Assembly (NCBI GenBank): GCA_964592815.1
Contig: CAZQGE010000009.1
Location: 1-38,171, forward strand
Direction: 5' to 3'
Source of the DNA: CAZQGE01 sp964592815
GTDB taxonomy: Bacteria > Bacillota > Clostridia > Christensenellales > CAG-917
Length of the DNA stretch: 38,171 nt
Below the pieces are notes generated by a model that was not told the origin of the DNA, ran no database searches, and worked only from the letters and a program-made list of their open reading frames with translations. Shown here one piece after another: positions 8,556-16,132 of this stretch (positions within the stretch are counted from its first letter, which is position 1; each line of letters begins with the position of its first letter). The position numbers and the translations under genes are program-made.

Positions 8556-8652
8556 ATATAATCGCAAGCCGCCATAAGCATACGTTATATAATACAAGGA
8601 ATTATTTTTTTTGTCCACCATTTGACACTTTTTGTCGAGTGAATGCAAACAC

Positions 8653-8681
8653 TTGCAAAATTTTGTGTTCAGTAGTAACAT
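8653..8681 (+). promoter_or_regulatory. Probable sigma-A-type promoter of galU
   Basis: TTGCAA (8653-8658), a 17-base spacer and TAACAT (8676-8681) lie 40 bases before the galU ATG, leaving a leader of about 35 bases. The hexamers match those of the glycan operon promoter. Confidence 0.55.
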
Positions 8682-8721
8682 AAAATCACAATTTTAATAT
8701 TCACAATTTATTGAGGAAAAT

Positions 8722-9570
8722 ATGAAAAAGATAACGAAAGCAGTAATACCATCAGCAGGTTACGGCACGCGTTTTTTGCCAATTACAAAAGCAGTACCCA
8801 AAGAAATGCTCGCCATTGTAGATAAACCAGCGATACAATACATCATTGAAGAAGCAATTGATGGAGGTATAACCGACATTCTATTGATAGTAAATCAATT
8901 CAAAAAGCCTGTTTTGGAACATTATTTCGGAAAAAATGAAAAGTACGACGCTATGTCAGAAAACCCGAACTTAGCAGAGCTTAATGAATTATTGAAAAAA
9001 GTAAATATTTATTACACAAATCAAGAAATTATGAACGGCACAGGCGGTGCTGTTGAACTTGCAAAAGAATTTACAGGAGATGAACCATTTTTGGTTATGT
9101 ATGGCGATGACGTAATCATCAACAAATCAAATTCTTGTGCTAAACAAATGATTGATGCCTATTATAAAACAGGCACTACAATACTGGGTGTTCAAACAAG
9201 ACCAAACGAAGAAGCTACCAGGTATGGAGTTGTAAAAAAAGGAAAAGAAAACGGCAAATTAACAGAAGTTTTAGGAATGGTTGAAAAGCCTTCAATTGAC
9301 CAACTTCCTTCAAATTTGTGCAGCCTTGGAAGATACATTTTGACACCAGATATATATGAGAAATTGAAAAAAACACCCTACACAAAAGGTGAAAAATATT
9401 TGACTACTGCAATTGATATGCAAATAAAAGAAAATGGTGTTTGGGCTTATGATTTTGACGGAAAACGATATGACCTTGGAGATAAATTCGGATTTTTGCA
9501 AGCTAACATTGAACTTGGTTTAGACAAATACCAAAATCAAATGAAGGACTATCTTAAAACCCTAATTTAG
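8722..9570 (+). CDS. galU: UTP-glucose-1-phosphate uridylyltransferase
   Basis: 282 residues, near the usual GalU length, and the only plus-strand gene. It opens with AVIPSAGYGTRFLPITKAVP, the family's nucleotide-binding signature, followed by KEMLAIVDKPAIQYI; later come VMYGDDV near residue 130 (metal-binding aspartate), EKPSIDQLPSNLCSLGRYI (sugar-phosphate pocket) and YDLGDKFGF. The enzyme joins UTP and glucose-1-phosphate to give UDP-glucose and pyrophosphate, a precursor for glycolipids, teichoic acids and capsules. The ATG at 8722 has GAGG five bases upstream. It is divergent from the lipid kinase and converges with the glmU/glmM fusion gene. The neighbourhood fits a housekeeping role in envelope precursor supply. 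Confidence 0.96.
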   Translation: MKKITKAVIPSAGYGTRFLPITKAVPKEMLAIVDKPAIQYIIEEAIDGGITDILLIVNQFKKPVLEHYFGKNEKYDAMSENPNLAELNELLKKVNIYYTNQEIMNGTGGAVELAKEFTGDEPFLVMYGDDVIINKSNSCAKQMIDAYYKTGTTILGVQTRPNEEATRYGVVKKGKENGKLTEVLGMVEKPSIDQLPSNLCSLGRYILTPDIYEKLKKTPYTKGEKYLTTAIDMQIKENGVWAYDFDGKRYDLGDKFGFLQANIELGLDKYQNQMKDYLKTLI

Positions 9571-9666
9571 GTTCAAATTATCAAGATAAGTTAACCAGTA
9601 AAAACAGCAATCTAACCTAAATTGGTTCAATTACAATGGCAGTTAGTTTTCTTAAAAACAAAATTA

Positions 9667-9694
9667 AAATAACGCATTTCTGCGTTATTTTTTT
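9667..9694. terminator. Intrinsic terminator between convergent galU and glmM, probably bidirectional
   Basis: The stem AAATAACGCA / TGCGTTATTT with a four-base loop is followed on the plus strand by a T run ending galU. On the minus strand a broken T run follows, so it may also stop transcripts from the glmU/glmM fusion gene. The 95 bases between it and the galU stop hold nothing recognisable. Confidence 0.88.
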
Positions 9695-9721
9695 GTGATT
9701 TTAACATTGAAAATTGCTTAA

Positions 9722-11782
9722 TTAAATAAAGTTTTTTTCAAGAAAATTCTTAATTTTGTCTGCTACGTCTTGTGCCAAATCTTTGTCAACGCATTCAGCC
9801 ATAATACGAATTTTTGGTTCTGTGCCACTAGCTCTTATAAGTATTCTGCCTCTGCCTGCAAGATGCTTTTCTATTTCCTCAATAAACTCTGTAACTTGAC
9901 TGCTAAGCATAATTTCATTCTTCTTTTGTGTAATCAAATTCATATTTACTTGTGGGAAATGAACGCTGTCGTCCAATTCAAGCAACGTCTTTTTTGAATT
10001 TTTCATAATTTTGCAAAGATACAAACTTGCAAGCACACCATCACCAGTATTTGCGAGTTCACGCAAAATAATATGTCCTGATTGTTCACCACCAACCAAA
10101 AGATTGTCACGCAACATTCTTTCAATAACAAAGTGGTCGCCAACGTCTGTTCTAAGCAGTTTTATGCCTATATTCTTCAAGGATTGCTCAACACCCATAT
10201 TAGTATAAAGTGTTCCAACAACTGCATCATTAGTCAAAGCATTTCTTTCCTTCAACATTTTTGCAGCGATATATATTATACTATCTCCGTCAACAATTTT
10301 GCCCTTTTCGTTGATTGCAAGAAGTCTGTCTGCGTCACCGTCGTAAGTGAAGCCCATATTTGCATTGAGTTCTTTTACCTTTTGAGCTGCAAATTCGGGG
10401 TGTAATGCTCCACAGTTCTCATTGATTATACGTCCGTCAGGGCTTGTGTTAAACGCATAAACTTCTGCGCCTAAATCTTTGAAAAGTTGCGGGGCAATTT
10501 TTGCAGATGCACCGTTTGCACAGTCAATTACAACTTTAAGTCCGTTGAGATTGCCAATGAGGGTTTTAAGATCGTTTACGTATGCTTCAACATATTCTTT
10601 TCCATCAACAACTTTGCCAGGTTTTTCAGACGTAAACACAGTGTTAGAGTCAATATGTTGTTCAATTTCGACTTCTTCAATAGACGTCAACTTACGTCCG
10701 TCATAGTTGAAAACTTTGATGCCGTTATACTGCCAAGGATTGTGTGAAGCTGAAATAACAATGCCGTAATTTGCACATATATGAGTAGTTACAAATGCCA
10801 CGCAAGGTGTTGTTATAACGCCCAAATCAATTACTTCTGCGCCAGCCTGTTTAATTCCTTCAATCATTGCATTTGCCAAAGATTCACCACTTATGCGGTT
10901 ATCTCTGCCAATAACAACCTTTCCACCGTCAGACGAATATCCCAAAAAGTTTCCGCAAAGGAAAGCCATTCTATCCGTCAAGTCTTCTCCGTATATTCCC
11001 CTTATTCCGTCTGTACCAAAATATTTTTTATTAAAGTTATTTTTGATATATTTGCTACGGTTTTCCTTGATGGTTTCTCTGTTTCTGCCAATACACATAC
11101 AATTCTTTGGCAAGTCAACCGTAACAGTAGTTCCTGCCGCTATATATGCGTTGTCTTCAATTCTGACAGGCGCAATGACGTTGCTGTTGCTACCAACAAA
11201 TACGCTGTCACCAACGCTACTTCTATGCTTATTCTTGCCGTCATAGTTGACAAATATTGAACCACATCCAATGTTGCATTGGTTTCCTATATCCACGTCG
11301 CCTATATACGCCAAGTGTGCCATTTTGGTGTTTATACCAATGGTAGCATTTTTGATTTCAACAAAATTACCAATTCTGCATTCTTTTTCTATTCTTGAAT
11401 TAGTATGCAAGTTTGCAAAAGGACCAACTGTGGTTTTAGCACCAATTTTACAATTTCGGATAACACTTTTAATAATTTTGACTTCGCTACCAATTGTAGC
11501 GTCCTCCAAAATATTTCCACAATCCAAAACACAATTGTTACCAATTACTGTATTACCAATCAAATGATTGTCACTATCAATAACTGTGCCTTTTCCAATA
11601 ATAACGGTATTATCAATATAAATATCATCCAAACATTTGAATATAACGCCATTGGTAATATGCTTCTTGATGATGCTTAGGCGAATTTTCCTAGTTACTT
11701 TTTCGATTATTTCCAAATCAGACCAATCGACAGAAGCAAATTCAGGGTTTCCTTCTAATTTTATCCCTAGATATTGTTGCAT
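9722..11782 (-). CDS. glmM: Fusion of GlmU acetyltransferase half and phosphoglucosamine mutase GlmM
   Basis: 686 residues; GlmM alone is about 450. Residues 38-245 are a left-handed beta-helix matching the C-terminal half of GlmU: hexapeptide repeats (for example GNTVIGNNC), then RIGNFVEIKNATIG, HLAYIGDVDIG with the catalytic histidine, FVNYDGKNKH and FVGSNSNVIAPV. From about 251 a complete GlmM follows: KKYFGTDGIRG, ISASHNPWQYNGIK near 342 (the serine that is phosphorylated), TYDGDADR near 480 (metal site), GEQSGH near 564 and RASGTEPKIR near 650. The GlmU uridylyltransferase half is absent; only about 35 residues precede the helix. The protein would isomerise GlcN-6-P to GlcN-1-P and acetylate it to GlcNAc-1-P in one chain, feeding peptidoglycan and the nearby glycan operon. 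A perfect AAGGAGG precedes the ATG. Confidence 0.95.
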   Translation of the reverse strand: MQQYLGIKLEGNPEFASVDWSDLEIIEKVTRKIRLSIIKKHITNGVIFKCLDDIYIDNTVIIGKGTVIDSDNHLIGNTVIGNNCVLDCGNILEDATIGSEVKIIKSVIRNCKIGAKTTVGPFANLHTNSRIEKECRIGNFVEIKNATIGINTKMAHLAYIGDVDIGNQCNIGCGSIFVNYDGKNKHRSSVGDSVFVGSNSNVIAPVRIEDNAYIAAGTTVTVDLPKNCMCIGRNRETIKENRSKYIKNNFNKKYFGTDGIRGIYGEDLTDRMAFLCGNFLGYSSDGGKVVIGRDNRISGESLANAMIEGIKQAGAEVIDLGVITTPCVAFVTTHICANYGIVISASHNPWQYNGIKVFNYDGRKLTSIEEVEIEQHIDSNTVFTSEKPGKVVDGKEYVEAYVNDLKTLIGNLNGLKVVIDCANGASAKIAPQLFKDLGAEVYAFNTSPDGRIINENCGALHPEFAAQKVKELNANMGFTYDGDADRLLAINEKGKIVDGDSIIYIAAKMLKERNALTNDAVVGTLYTNMGVEQSLKNIGIKLLRTDVGDHFVIERMLRDNLLVGGEQSGHIILRELANTGDGVLASLYLCKIMKNSKKTLLELDDSVHFPQVNMNLITQKKNEIMLSSQVTEFIEEIEKHLAGRGRILIRASGTEPKIRIMAECVDKDLAQDVADKIKNFLEKNFI

Positions 11783-11814
11783 AAAATGCCTCCTTACGGG
11801 AAATTTACCATACT

Positions 11815-11842
11815 ATTATATCATTTTCGAGTCATAATGCAA
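11815..11842 (-). promoter_or_regulatory. Probable promoter of the glmU/glmM fusion gene
   Basis: On the minus strand TTGCAT (11842-11837), a 16-base spacer and a consensus TATAAT (11820-11815) lie just before the gene. Transcription would start near 11808, leaving a leader of about 25 bases that carries the AAGGAGG ribosome site at 11789-11795. Confidence 0.6.
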
Positions 11843-11843
11843 C

Positions 11844-11883
11844 AAAAAAATTGCGGAATGCCACAACGCTTCGCAATTTTTTT
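11844..11883 (-). terminator. Intrinsic terminator after the lipoprotein / 113-residue gene pair
   Basis: An AAATTGCG...CGCAATTT stem with an imperfect, partly bulged upper part is flanked by A and T runs on both sides. It ends transcripts from the 113-residue gene, whose stop is at 11901, just before the glmU/glmM promoter. Confidence 0.75.
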
Positions 11884-11900
11884 ATATAAATAATCTTATG

Positions 11901-12242
11901 TCAATTATCAATAATTTCTTTAAGGTCAGATATCAACTGCTCTTTCTTCAAAATTCCGCCCAATATTGCGTGTGTATCCACAACAAAATTATCCAACAAA
12001 GTATAATCAGATACGTCTTCATCTAGCAATTTTTCCAATGCTTCTATCTCCAAAAACTTTGTCCTTAAAATTTTGTCGAATTCAGTAGCATCTTCCACAA
12101 CTCCATCTTCCTTGGAGTTGGTGCATAAGTCGTTTATTGCAAGCTGAATACCGCACAGATAGTTTACCTCTTGCGAATATTTTTTATCTCTTACAATTTT
12201 GTATGCCTTACCAATCAATTCTTCATTAAAGTTTGCTTTCAT
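11901..12242 (-). CDS. Small soluble helical protein, unknown function
   Basis: 113 residues, not recognised. The ATG at 12242 lies inside the end of the lipoprotein gene, so the two overlap by 17 bases in different frames. GGTGAG six bases before the ATG can act as ribosome site, and the overlap suggests coupled translation. The protein has no signal peptide or membrane segment and looks mostly alpha-helical and acidic, with runs such as LEIEALEKLLDEDV and a C-terminal KKEQLISDLKEIIDN. Two cysteines (LCGIQLAINDLC) are ten residues apart. Being cytoplasmic while its partner is an exported lipoprotein is unusual; a role in regulation or in handling the partner is only a guess. Overlap with a real gene, a ribosome site and a terminator right after support it being real. 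Confidence 0.7.
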   Translation of the reverse strand: MKANFNEELIGKAYKIVRDKKYSQEVNYLCGIQLAINDLCTNSKEDGVVEDATEFDKILRTKFLEIEALEKLLDEDVSDYTLLDNFVVDTHAILGGILKKEQLISDLKEIIDN

Positions 12243-14745
12243 TCAATCTCACCAATACGCTTACGGGAGCTTTGCAAGTTTTTCCGTCCACAATAGGGCA
12301 AAATCTGCTATACGATGCGCCCGTACTTACAATATTCACTTTACTATTTTTGTCGATACACATTCCTGCCATAAGTGGAGGACAGATTTTTGGAGTTGTC
12401 ATTTCCAAACTCAAATCTACAAATGCGCCTACGCTACTTTCGACTTTGGACGTAGAAATATTTGCTCTAATCCTTTCATCAAACGAACTTATAACGTACA
12501 TTTTAGAGTCCAGATTATTTACGTCGTAATGCGTTGCAATGCCATTATACATAATAACGAATTTAGTTGTTCCATTAGCTTTCTTTATATGTAATATAGA
12601 AGAAATTGTATAGTTTGTTTCCGATTTAAGTTTGACAACACAATCAGGATATAGCTTTCCGTTTACATACCTATCGCGATTAAAACCGTTAAGCATATAC
12701 TCGTTGCTTGTTGCAACGGTTCTTCTTTCATCGAACGCATAACCAAGTATAACTTCATCATCAACGCTTACACCTGTAAACGTATCCATTGCCTTTCCGC
12801 TAACCCAAATCTTGCCAATGTTCATATTATTATTTGTATCCGATTTTGCAAACGTGCAAGAATTGATTGCTATTGGGAAGATGATTTTTTCTTGCATTTT
12901 TACGTATGCAGTTGCACAGGCTTTATCAACGTCCAATTTATTTACGCGGTAAATGCAGTTTTCACCCGTTGTAATAAACAAGCTATTGCCAGTCATAGTC
13001 AAACCGCTGATTTTGCCTGTAAACGACGTTCCGTCAATATTTTGCAAGAAAATAGTTTTAACAAGTTTTCCACCACCAATTATGTCAGGGCTTGTAACAA
13101 GCATAAGAACGCTGTTGTTTGGCGAGCCTGTTACAGTTTCTACCAAATTCCTATATCCGCTTAAAATGAAGCAATCGGACGTCGTGTCGTAAACAATACC
13201 TTTTATACTCAAATTTTCATTTTTTATAAGACCTGGCAACAAGAAAGTGCTGCTTTTATCGACCAAAGCATCTCTAATGCTTGAATATGCATCACTATTG
13301 AGCTTTTCATAAGATTGGTCAACAGTTACAATCGCGCTAGACTCAACTTCAATTTTGTCGCTTTGCGTAAACGTATTTTCGTAAACTGCTTCCAATACGA
13401 TAATTCCGTTTGAGTTTATATTATCCTTTGTAAGCTGAATTTCAGATGATTTATCGCTTAACAAGACACCGTTGAGTATCCACCCTGAAAAAGGTTTTTT
13501 GATTATGTCAGCATTAGATTGAAGTGTGCATTTTAACTTCGCTTGCCCTGCTTCCAACATTTCATCACGAGTGACTTTTCTTATATCCCACGTGCCTTTT
13601 CCGTCCAAGTTTTTAATATAAATATTTGTCGCCTCAACGGTTATATATTCGTATGTGCTGTTTGCTGACAAATTTTTAATCTCTACGCCTGTTTTATAAT
13701 TCTTTACAGTTCTGTCAAATTCATACTTAACGCCGTTTACCTTCATTTCTGAAATAAACGCGTCGGACGGGTCTTCAATAAACACGTTTTCCCCTGCGTC
13801 GTAATATTTGCGAGAAGCAGTAAAGTCTTTCTTTTCAACAAAATATTGAGTGACAACTTTGCTCGCATATTTGTTTTGCGTGCTGTTTGTGTCGGTTGTT
13901 TTGTTCACTAATATTTCAATATTCTCTCTGTATGAAATATGATTTCCGCTTGCATTTTGCCAGCTTTCAAACCTATTATTTGTTTCGTTTCTGTAATATG
14001 AAATTTCAACTTTATCATTTTCCGCAAAATAACCTATGTTATATGTGTAATCATCAGCGAATTTAATGTTTCCGCCACGGCTGTTAGTTGCTTTTACAAA
14101 CTTTCCAAATTCGCCTATTTCCACCTTGTATAACGGTTCGTAATAAGCGTAAATGTCCAAATTGTTTACACCTACGTTAAGTGAACTTGTTTCAGAATAA
14201 ACCTCGGCAACCAAATTGGACAAAGAACCATCTTGTTTTCGCCATTCCTTAAATCTGTATGCCGTGGGATTTGACTTGTTTGCAACAACTGTCATAAGGC
14301 TGTTTTTCTTAACAATAGTGCTTGATTTATAAATTTCACCGTTTGACGTAATATGGTGAATTGCAACTTTGCACTCGGTTGATTCAGGAATTTTTGCAGG
14401 ATTGATATTTGCGTATAAAATCGTATTTTTTTCAAGCGTAAACGTGTAAGTAGCAGTTTTGCTCACTTCTAAGCTGTTAACAGTCCAGTTGTTAAAAGTT
14501 TCGCCTTCATCTTTTTTGTAATCAGCTACAACTGTTACAACGTCGCCTAAGTTATATTTTCCACCTGGTGATTTAATTTCTAGTTCGACGCCGTTTATTT
14601 TTGAAACGTATCCTTTGTAAACAGTAAGTTGAATTTTGTTTGCGTCATCTTTGCCACAAGACGCAAAAACCACGCTTAGACAAACCGTCAAAGCAAGGAC
14701 TAAAACCAACAATAATAATTTTTTTGCATTTTTTTGTGATTTCAA
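12226..14745 (-). CDS. Surface lipoprotein with InlB-like repeats and a beta-rich C-terminal half
   Basis: 839 residues starting at a TTG codon: AGGGA lies about nine bases upstream, and the ATG just inside the gene is out of frame. Residues 8-29 are a lipoprotein signal ending VVFASC, with lipidation expected at Cys30. Residues about 35-460 contain four divergent repeats of 80-100 residues, each with a hydrophobic strand and an F-x-x-W core (TFNNWTVN, RFKEWRKQDG, RFESWQNASG, PFSGWILNG); this is the InlB B-repeat-like pattern of Gram-positive surface proteins. Residues about 490-839 are beta-rich with recurring short strands (GIVYDTTSDCFILSGYR, SGLTMTGNSLFITTG, GKIWVSGKAMDTFTG), which could be a propeller. 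It has its own promoter and is probably displayed on the outer membrane leaflet face. Ligand unknown. Confidence 0.85.
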   Translation of the reverse strand: MKSQKNAKKLLLLVLVLALTVCLSVVFASCGKDDANKIQLTVYKGYVSKINGVELEIKSPGGKYNLGDVVTVVADYKKDEGETFNNWTVNSLEVSKTATYTFTLEKNTILYANINPAKIPESTECKVAIHHITSNGEIYKSSTIVKKNSLMTVVANKSNPTAYRFKEWRKQDGSLSNLVAEVYSETSSLNVGVNNLDIYAYYEPLYKVEIGEFGKFVKATNSRGGNIKFADDYTYNIGYFAENDKVEISYYRNETNNRFESWQNASGNHISYRENIEILVNKTTDTNSTQNKYASKVVTQYFVEKKDFTASRKYYDAGENVFIEDPSDAFISEMKVNGVKYEFDRTVKNYKTGVEIKNLSANSTYEYITVEATNIYIKNLDGKGTWDIRKVTRDEMLEAGQAKLKCTLQSNADIIKKPFSGWILNGVLLSDKSSEIQLTKDNINSNGIIVLEAVYENTFTQSDKIEVESSAIVTVDQSYEKLNSDAYSSIRDALVDKSSTFLLPGLIKNENLSIKGIVYDTTSDCFILSGYRNLVETVTGSPNNSVLMLVTSPDIIGGGKLVKTIFLQNIDGTSFTGKISGLTMTGNSLFITTGENCIYRVNKLDVDKACATAYVKMQEKIIFPIAINSCTFAKSDTNNNMNIGKIWVSGKAMDTFTGVSVDDEVILGYAFDERRTVATSNEYMLNGFNRDRYVNGKLYPDCVVKLKSETNYTISSILHIKKANGTTKFVIMYNGIATHYDVNNLDSKMYVISSFDERIRANISTSKVESSVGAFVDLSLEMTTPKICPPLMAGMCIDKNSKVNIVSTGASYSRFCPIVDGKTCKAPVSVLVRLNESKL

Positions 14746-14780
14746 TATCTAATTCCCTTTATTTAAGAAAGTACATAGAT

Positions 14781-14809
14781 ATAATAACCCAATTCGACAA
14801 AATTCGCAA
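14781..14809 (-). promoter_or_regulatory. Probable promoter of the lipoprotein gene
   Basis: On the minus strand TTGCGA (14809-14804), a 17-base spacer and TATTAT (14786-14781) lie 35 bases before the TTG start. With the hairpin at 14835-14857 this suggests the lipoprotein pair is a separate transcription unit. Confidence 0.5.
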
Positions 14810-14834
14810 TGACAAAATAATATGCATAATAAAT

Positions 14835-14857
14835 AAACCGCCTTTTTCAGACGGTTT
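14835..14857 (-). terminator. Likely terminator after the three small exported-protein genes
   Basis: The minus-strand stem AAACCGTC / GGCGGTTT closes a seven-base A-rich loop. The tract after it (TATTTATTA) is only partly T, so termination may be incomplete and allow read-through into the lipoprotein gene. Confidence 0.6.
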
Positions 14858-14905
14858 TATACTTGAAGATTGTTTCAACTTTGTCGTTTGTTTTTAATTT
14901 TGCTC

Positions 14906-15493
14906 TTATATAGGTTGGTAAATACAACCCGCAAAAGTGGTTTCGCTATTAGTCAACGTAATTCCACTTTGAACTGTAACAACACTAAGTCTTTTGCAGT
15001 TTGCAAACGCAAAATCGCCAAGAACTATTGTTGCCGCACTTCCGATAAAACTAACCTTTTTAAGGTTTGTCAGATTTTGAAATGCACTATTTTCAATTAA
15101 AGTTATACTTGACGGAATTGTAATAGTTGTAGGAATAGCCGTAAACTCATTGTTTTCAAGCAAAGTATTTCTGATTTCAACAACAGCTTTGCCAGATGCA
15201 ACCGCTGTTCCGTTTCTGTCTTTTGCGCCGTTAGGCGTTACCGTAGGAAAAACAACATCGCTGTATGTCGTAATACCTTTCCAACCTACAATGGCATAAG
15301 TGTCAGTCGTGCCAATTTGTTGATATCTGAAATATTTTTCCCAAGGGGCAGAGTTGCTTGTTGATACATTCGGTATGGTTGTATCTGTGCCGCCGTCACC
15401 TGTCCAAACGGCATACGTTGCGCCTATTGATGCAATTACTGTTGATATAATAATCAAAACAAGAAATATTGACAAATACTTTTTAGTTTTCAT
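14906..15493 (-). CDS. Small exported protein with BspA-type leucine-rich repeats and SipW-like signal region
   Basis: 195 residues. The ATG at 15493 shares its A with the stop codon of the previous gene (TAATG), so translation is probably coupled. A hydrophobic segment at residues 7-25 is followed by IGATYAVWTGDGG, resembling the G-x-T-x-A-x-F signal-peptide end of SipW-dependent exported proteins. The C-terminal half has ITIPSSITLIENSAFQNL and DFAFANCKRLSVVTV, two BspA-type (LRR_5) repeats, a module of exposed adhesins. It ends at CIYQPI without a wall-sorting signal. Third of three coupled genes downstream of the giant surface protein; it may be a tip or cap-type partner, which is inference. 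Confidence 0.82.
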   Translation of the reverse strand: MKTKKYLSIFLVLIIISTVIASIGATYAVWTGDGGTDTTIPNVSTSNSAPWEKYFRYQQIGTTDTYAIVGWKGITTYSDVVFPTVTPNGAKDRNGTAVASGKAVVEIRNTLLENNEFTAIPTTITIPSSITLIENSAFQNLTNLKKVSFIGSAATIVLGDFAFANCKRLSVVTVQSGITLTNSETTFAGCIYQPI

Positions 15494-16131
15494 TATTCTA
15501 CCGCCCTTACCCTAACTAGGATATAAAAAGTTTTGTCAACTAATTCAATTGGCAATTCTTCATCTGCAACCTTAAAATATAATCCAACGTTAACGTTTAC
15601 GTTTTGCTCAATAGGAGTTGCAACATTCAAATTGACGTTATTCGATGACGCGCCTACACAAGTCAAATTATATCCAACGTACTCAACATAGCTTGTCGGC
15701 AATGGATTTTTAATTTTTCCTTGTTCGTTTTTAGGGTTTTCCAAACAAATTGCTTCAACACTTATTTCAATGTTTCTTTTGCCGTCCGCAGCGTTAGGAG
15801 AACCACTAAATATAAACTGAAAGCCATAACTTACTTCGTTTGCCAAGCTCTTAAATGCCTTGTCTGCGCCTAAATTTGCGTTATCTAAAACGCCCGATAC
15901 CTTGCCATTGTTGAAAAAGTATCCCTCGTTATATTTTGCAGGGCTTAATTTGTTTGCAGGTGACGTACCTGCCGTAATTGTTACGTAACCAGTAGTTGTG
16001 CCTGAGTCGATAACAATAGAACCCGTACCTTGCGAGATATTAGAAAACCACGCCGCTGACGCTCCCACAATCAAAGCGATAACGGACATAACCATAACAA
16101 ATGCAGATATGACTATGACTGATTTTTTCAT
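15493..16131 (-). CDS. Small exported beta-rich protein with SipW-like signal region (second of three)
   Basis: 212 residues. The ATG at 16131 comes one base after the previous stop, with AAAGG as ribosome site inside the end of that gene. Residues 5-24 are hydrophobic and lead into IVGASAAWFSNISQG, sharing the GA-[ST]...aromatic pattern of its two neighbours. The mature part is rich in Gly, Asn, Thr and Val with alternating hydrophobic strands (GYVTITAG, GFQFIFSG, NIEISVEAICL, FYILVRVRAVE) and lacks a membrane anchor or LPXTG. It looks like a compact beta-sandwich, as in TasA/camelysin-type matrix proteins, but I cannot establish homology from sequence reading alone. Confidence 0.82.
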   Translation of the reverse strand: MKKSVIVISAFVMVMSVIALIVGASAAWFSNISQGTGSIVIDSGTTTGYVTITAGTSPANKLSPAKYNEGYFFNNGKVSGVLDNANLGADKAFKSLANEVSYGFQFIFSGSPNAADGKRNIEISVEAICLENPKNEQGKIKNPLPTSYVEYVGYNLTCVGASSNNVNLNVATPIEQNVNVNVGLYFKVADEELPIELVDKTFYILVRVRAVE

Positions 16132-16132
16132 A

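Noticed and set aside
8584..8592. TATAAT on the plus strand as an alternative galU -10 box
   Set aside because: No acceptable -35 lies 16-18 bases upstream, and the TTGCAA-17-TAACAT pair closer to galU is a better candidate.
10781..11260. A 159-residue plus-strand open frame opposite the GlmU/GlmM fusion
   Set aside because: No recognisable domain, no ribosome site, and it lies wholly across intact conserved motifs of the minus-strand gene.
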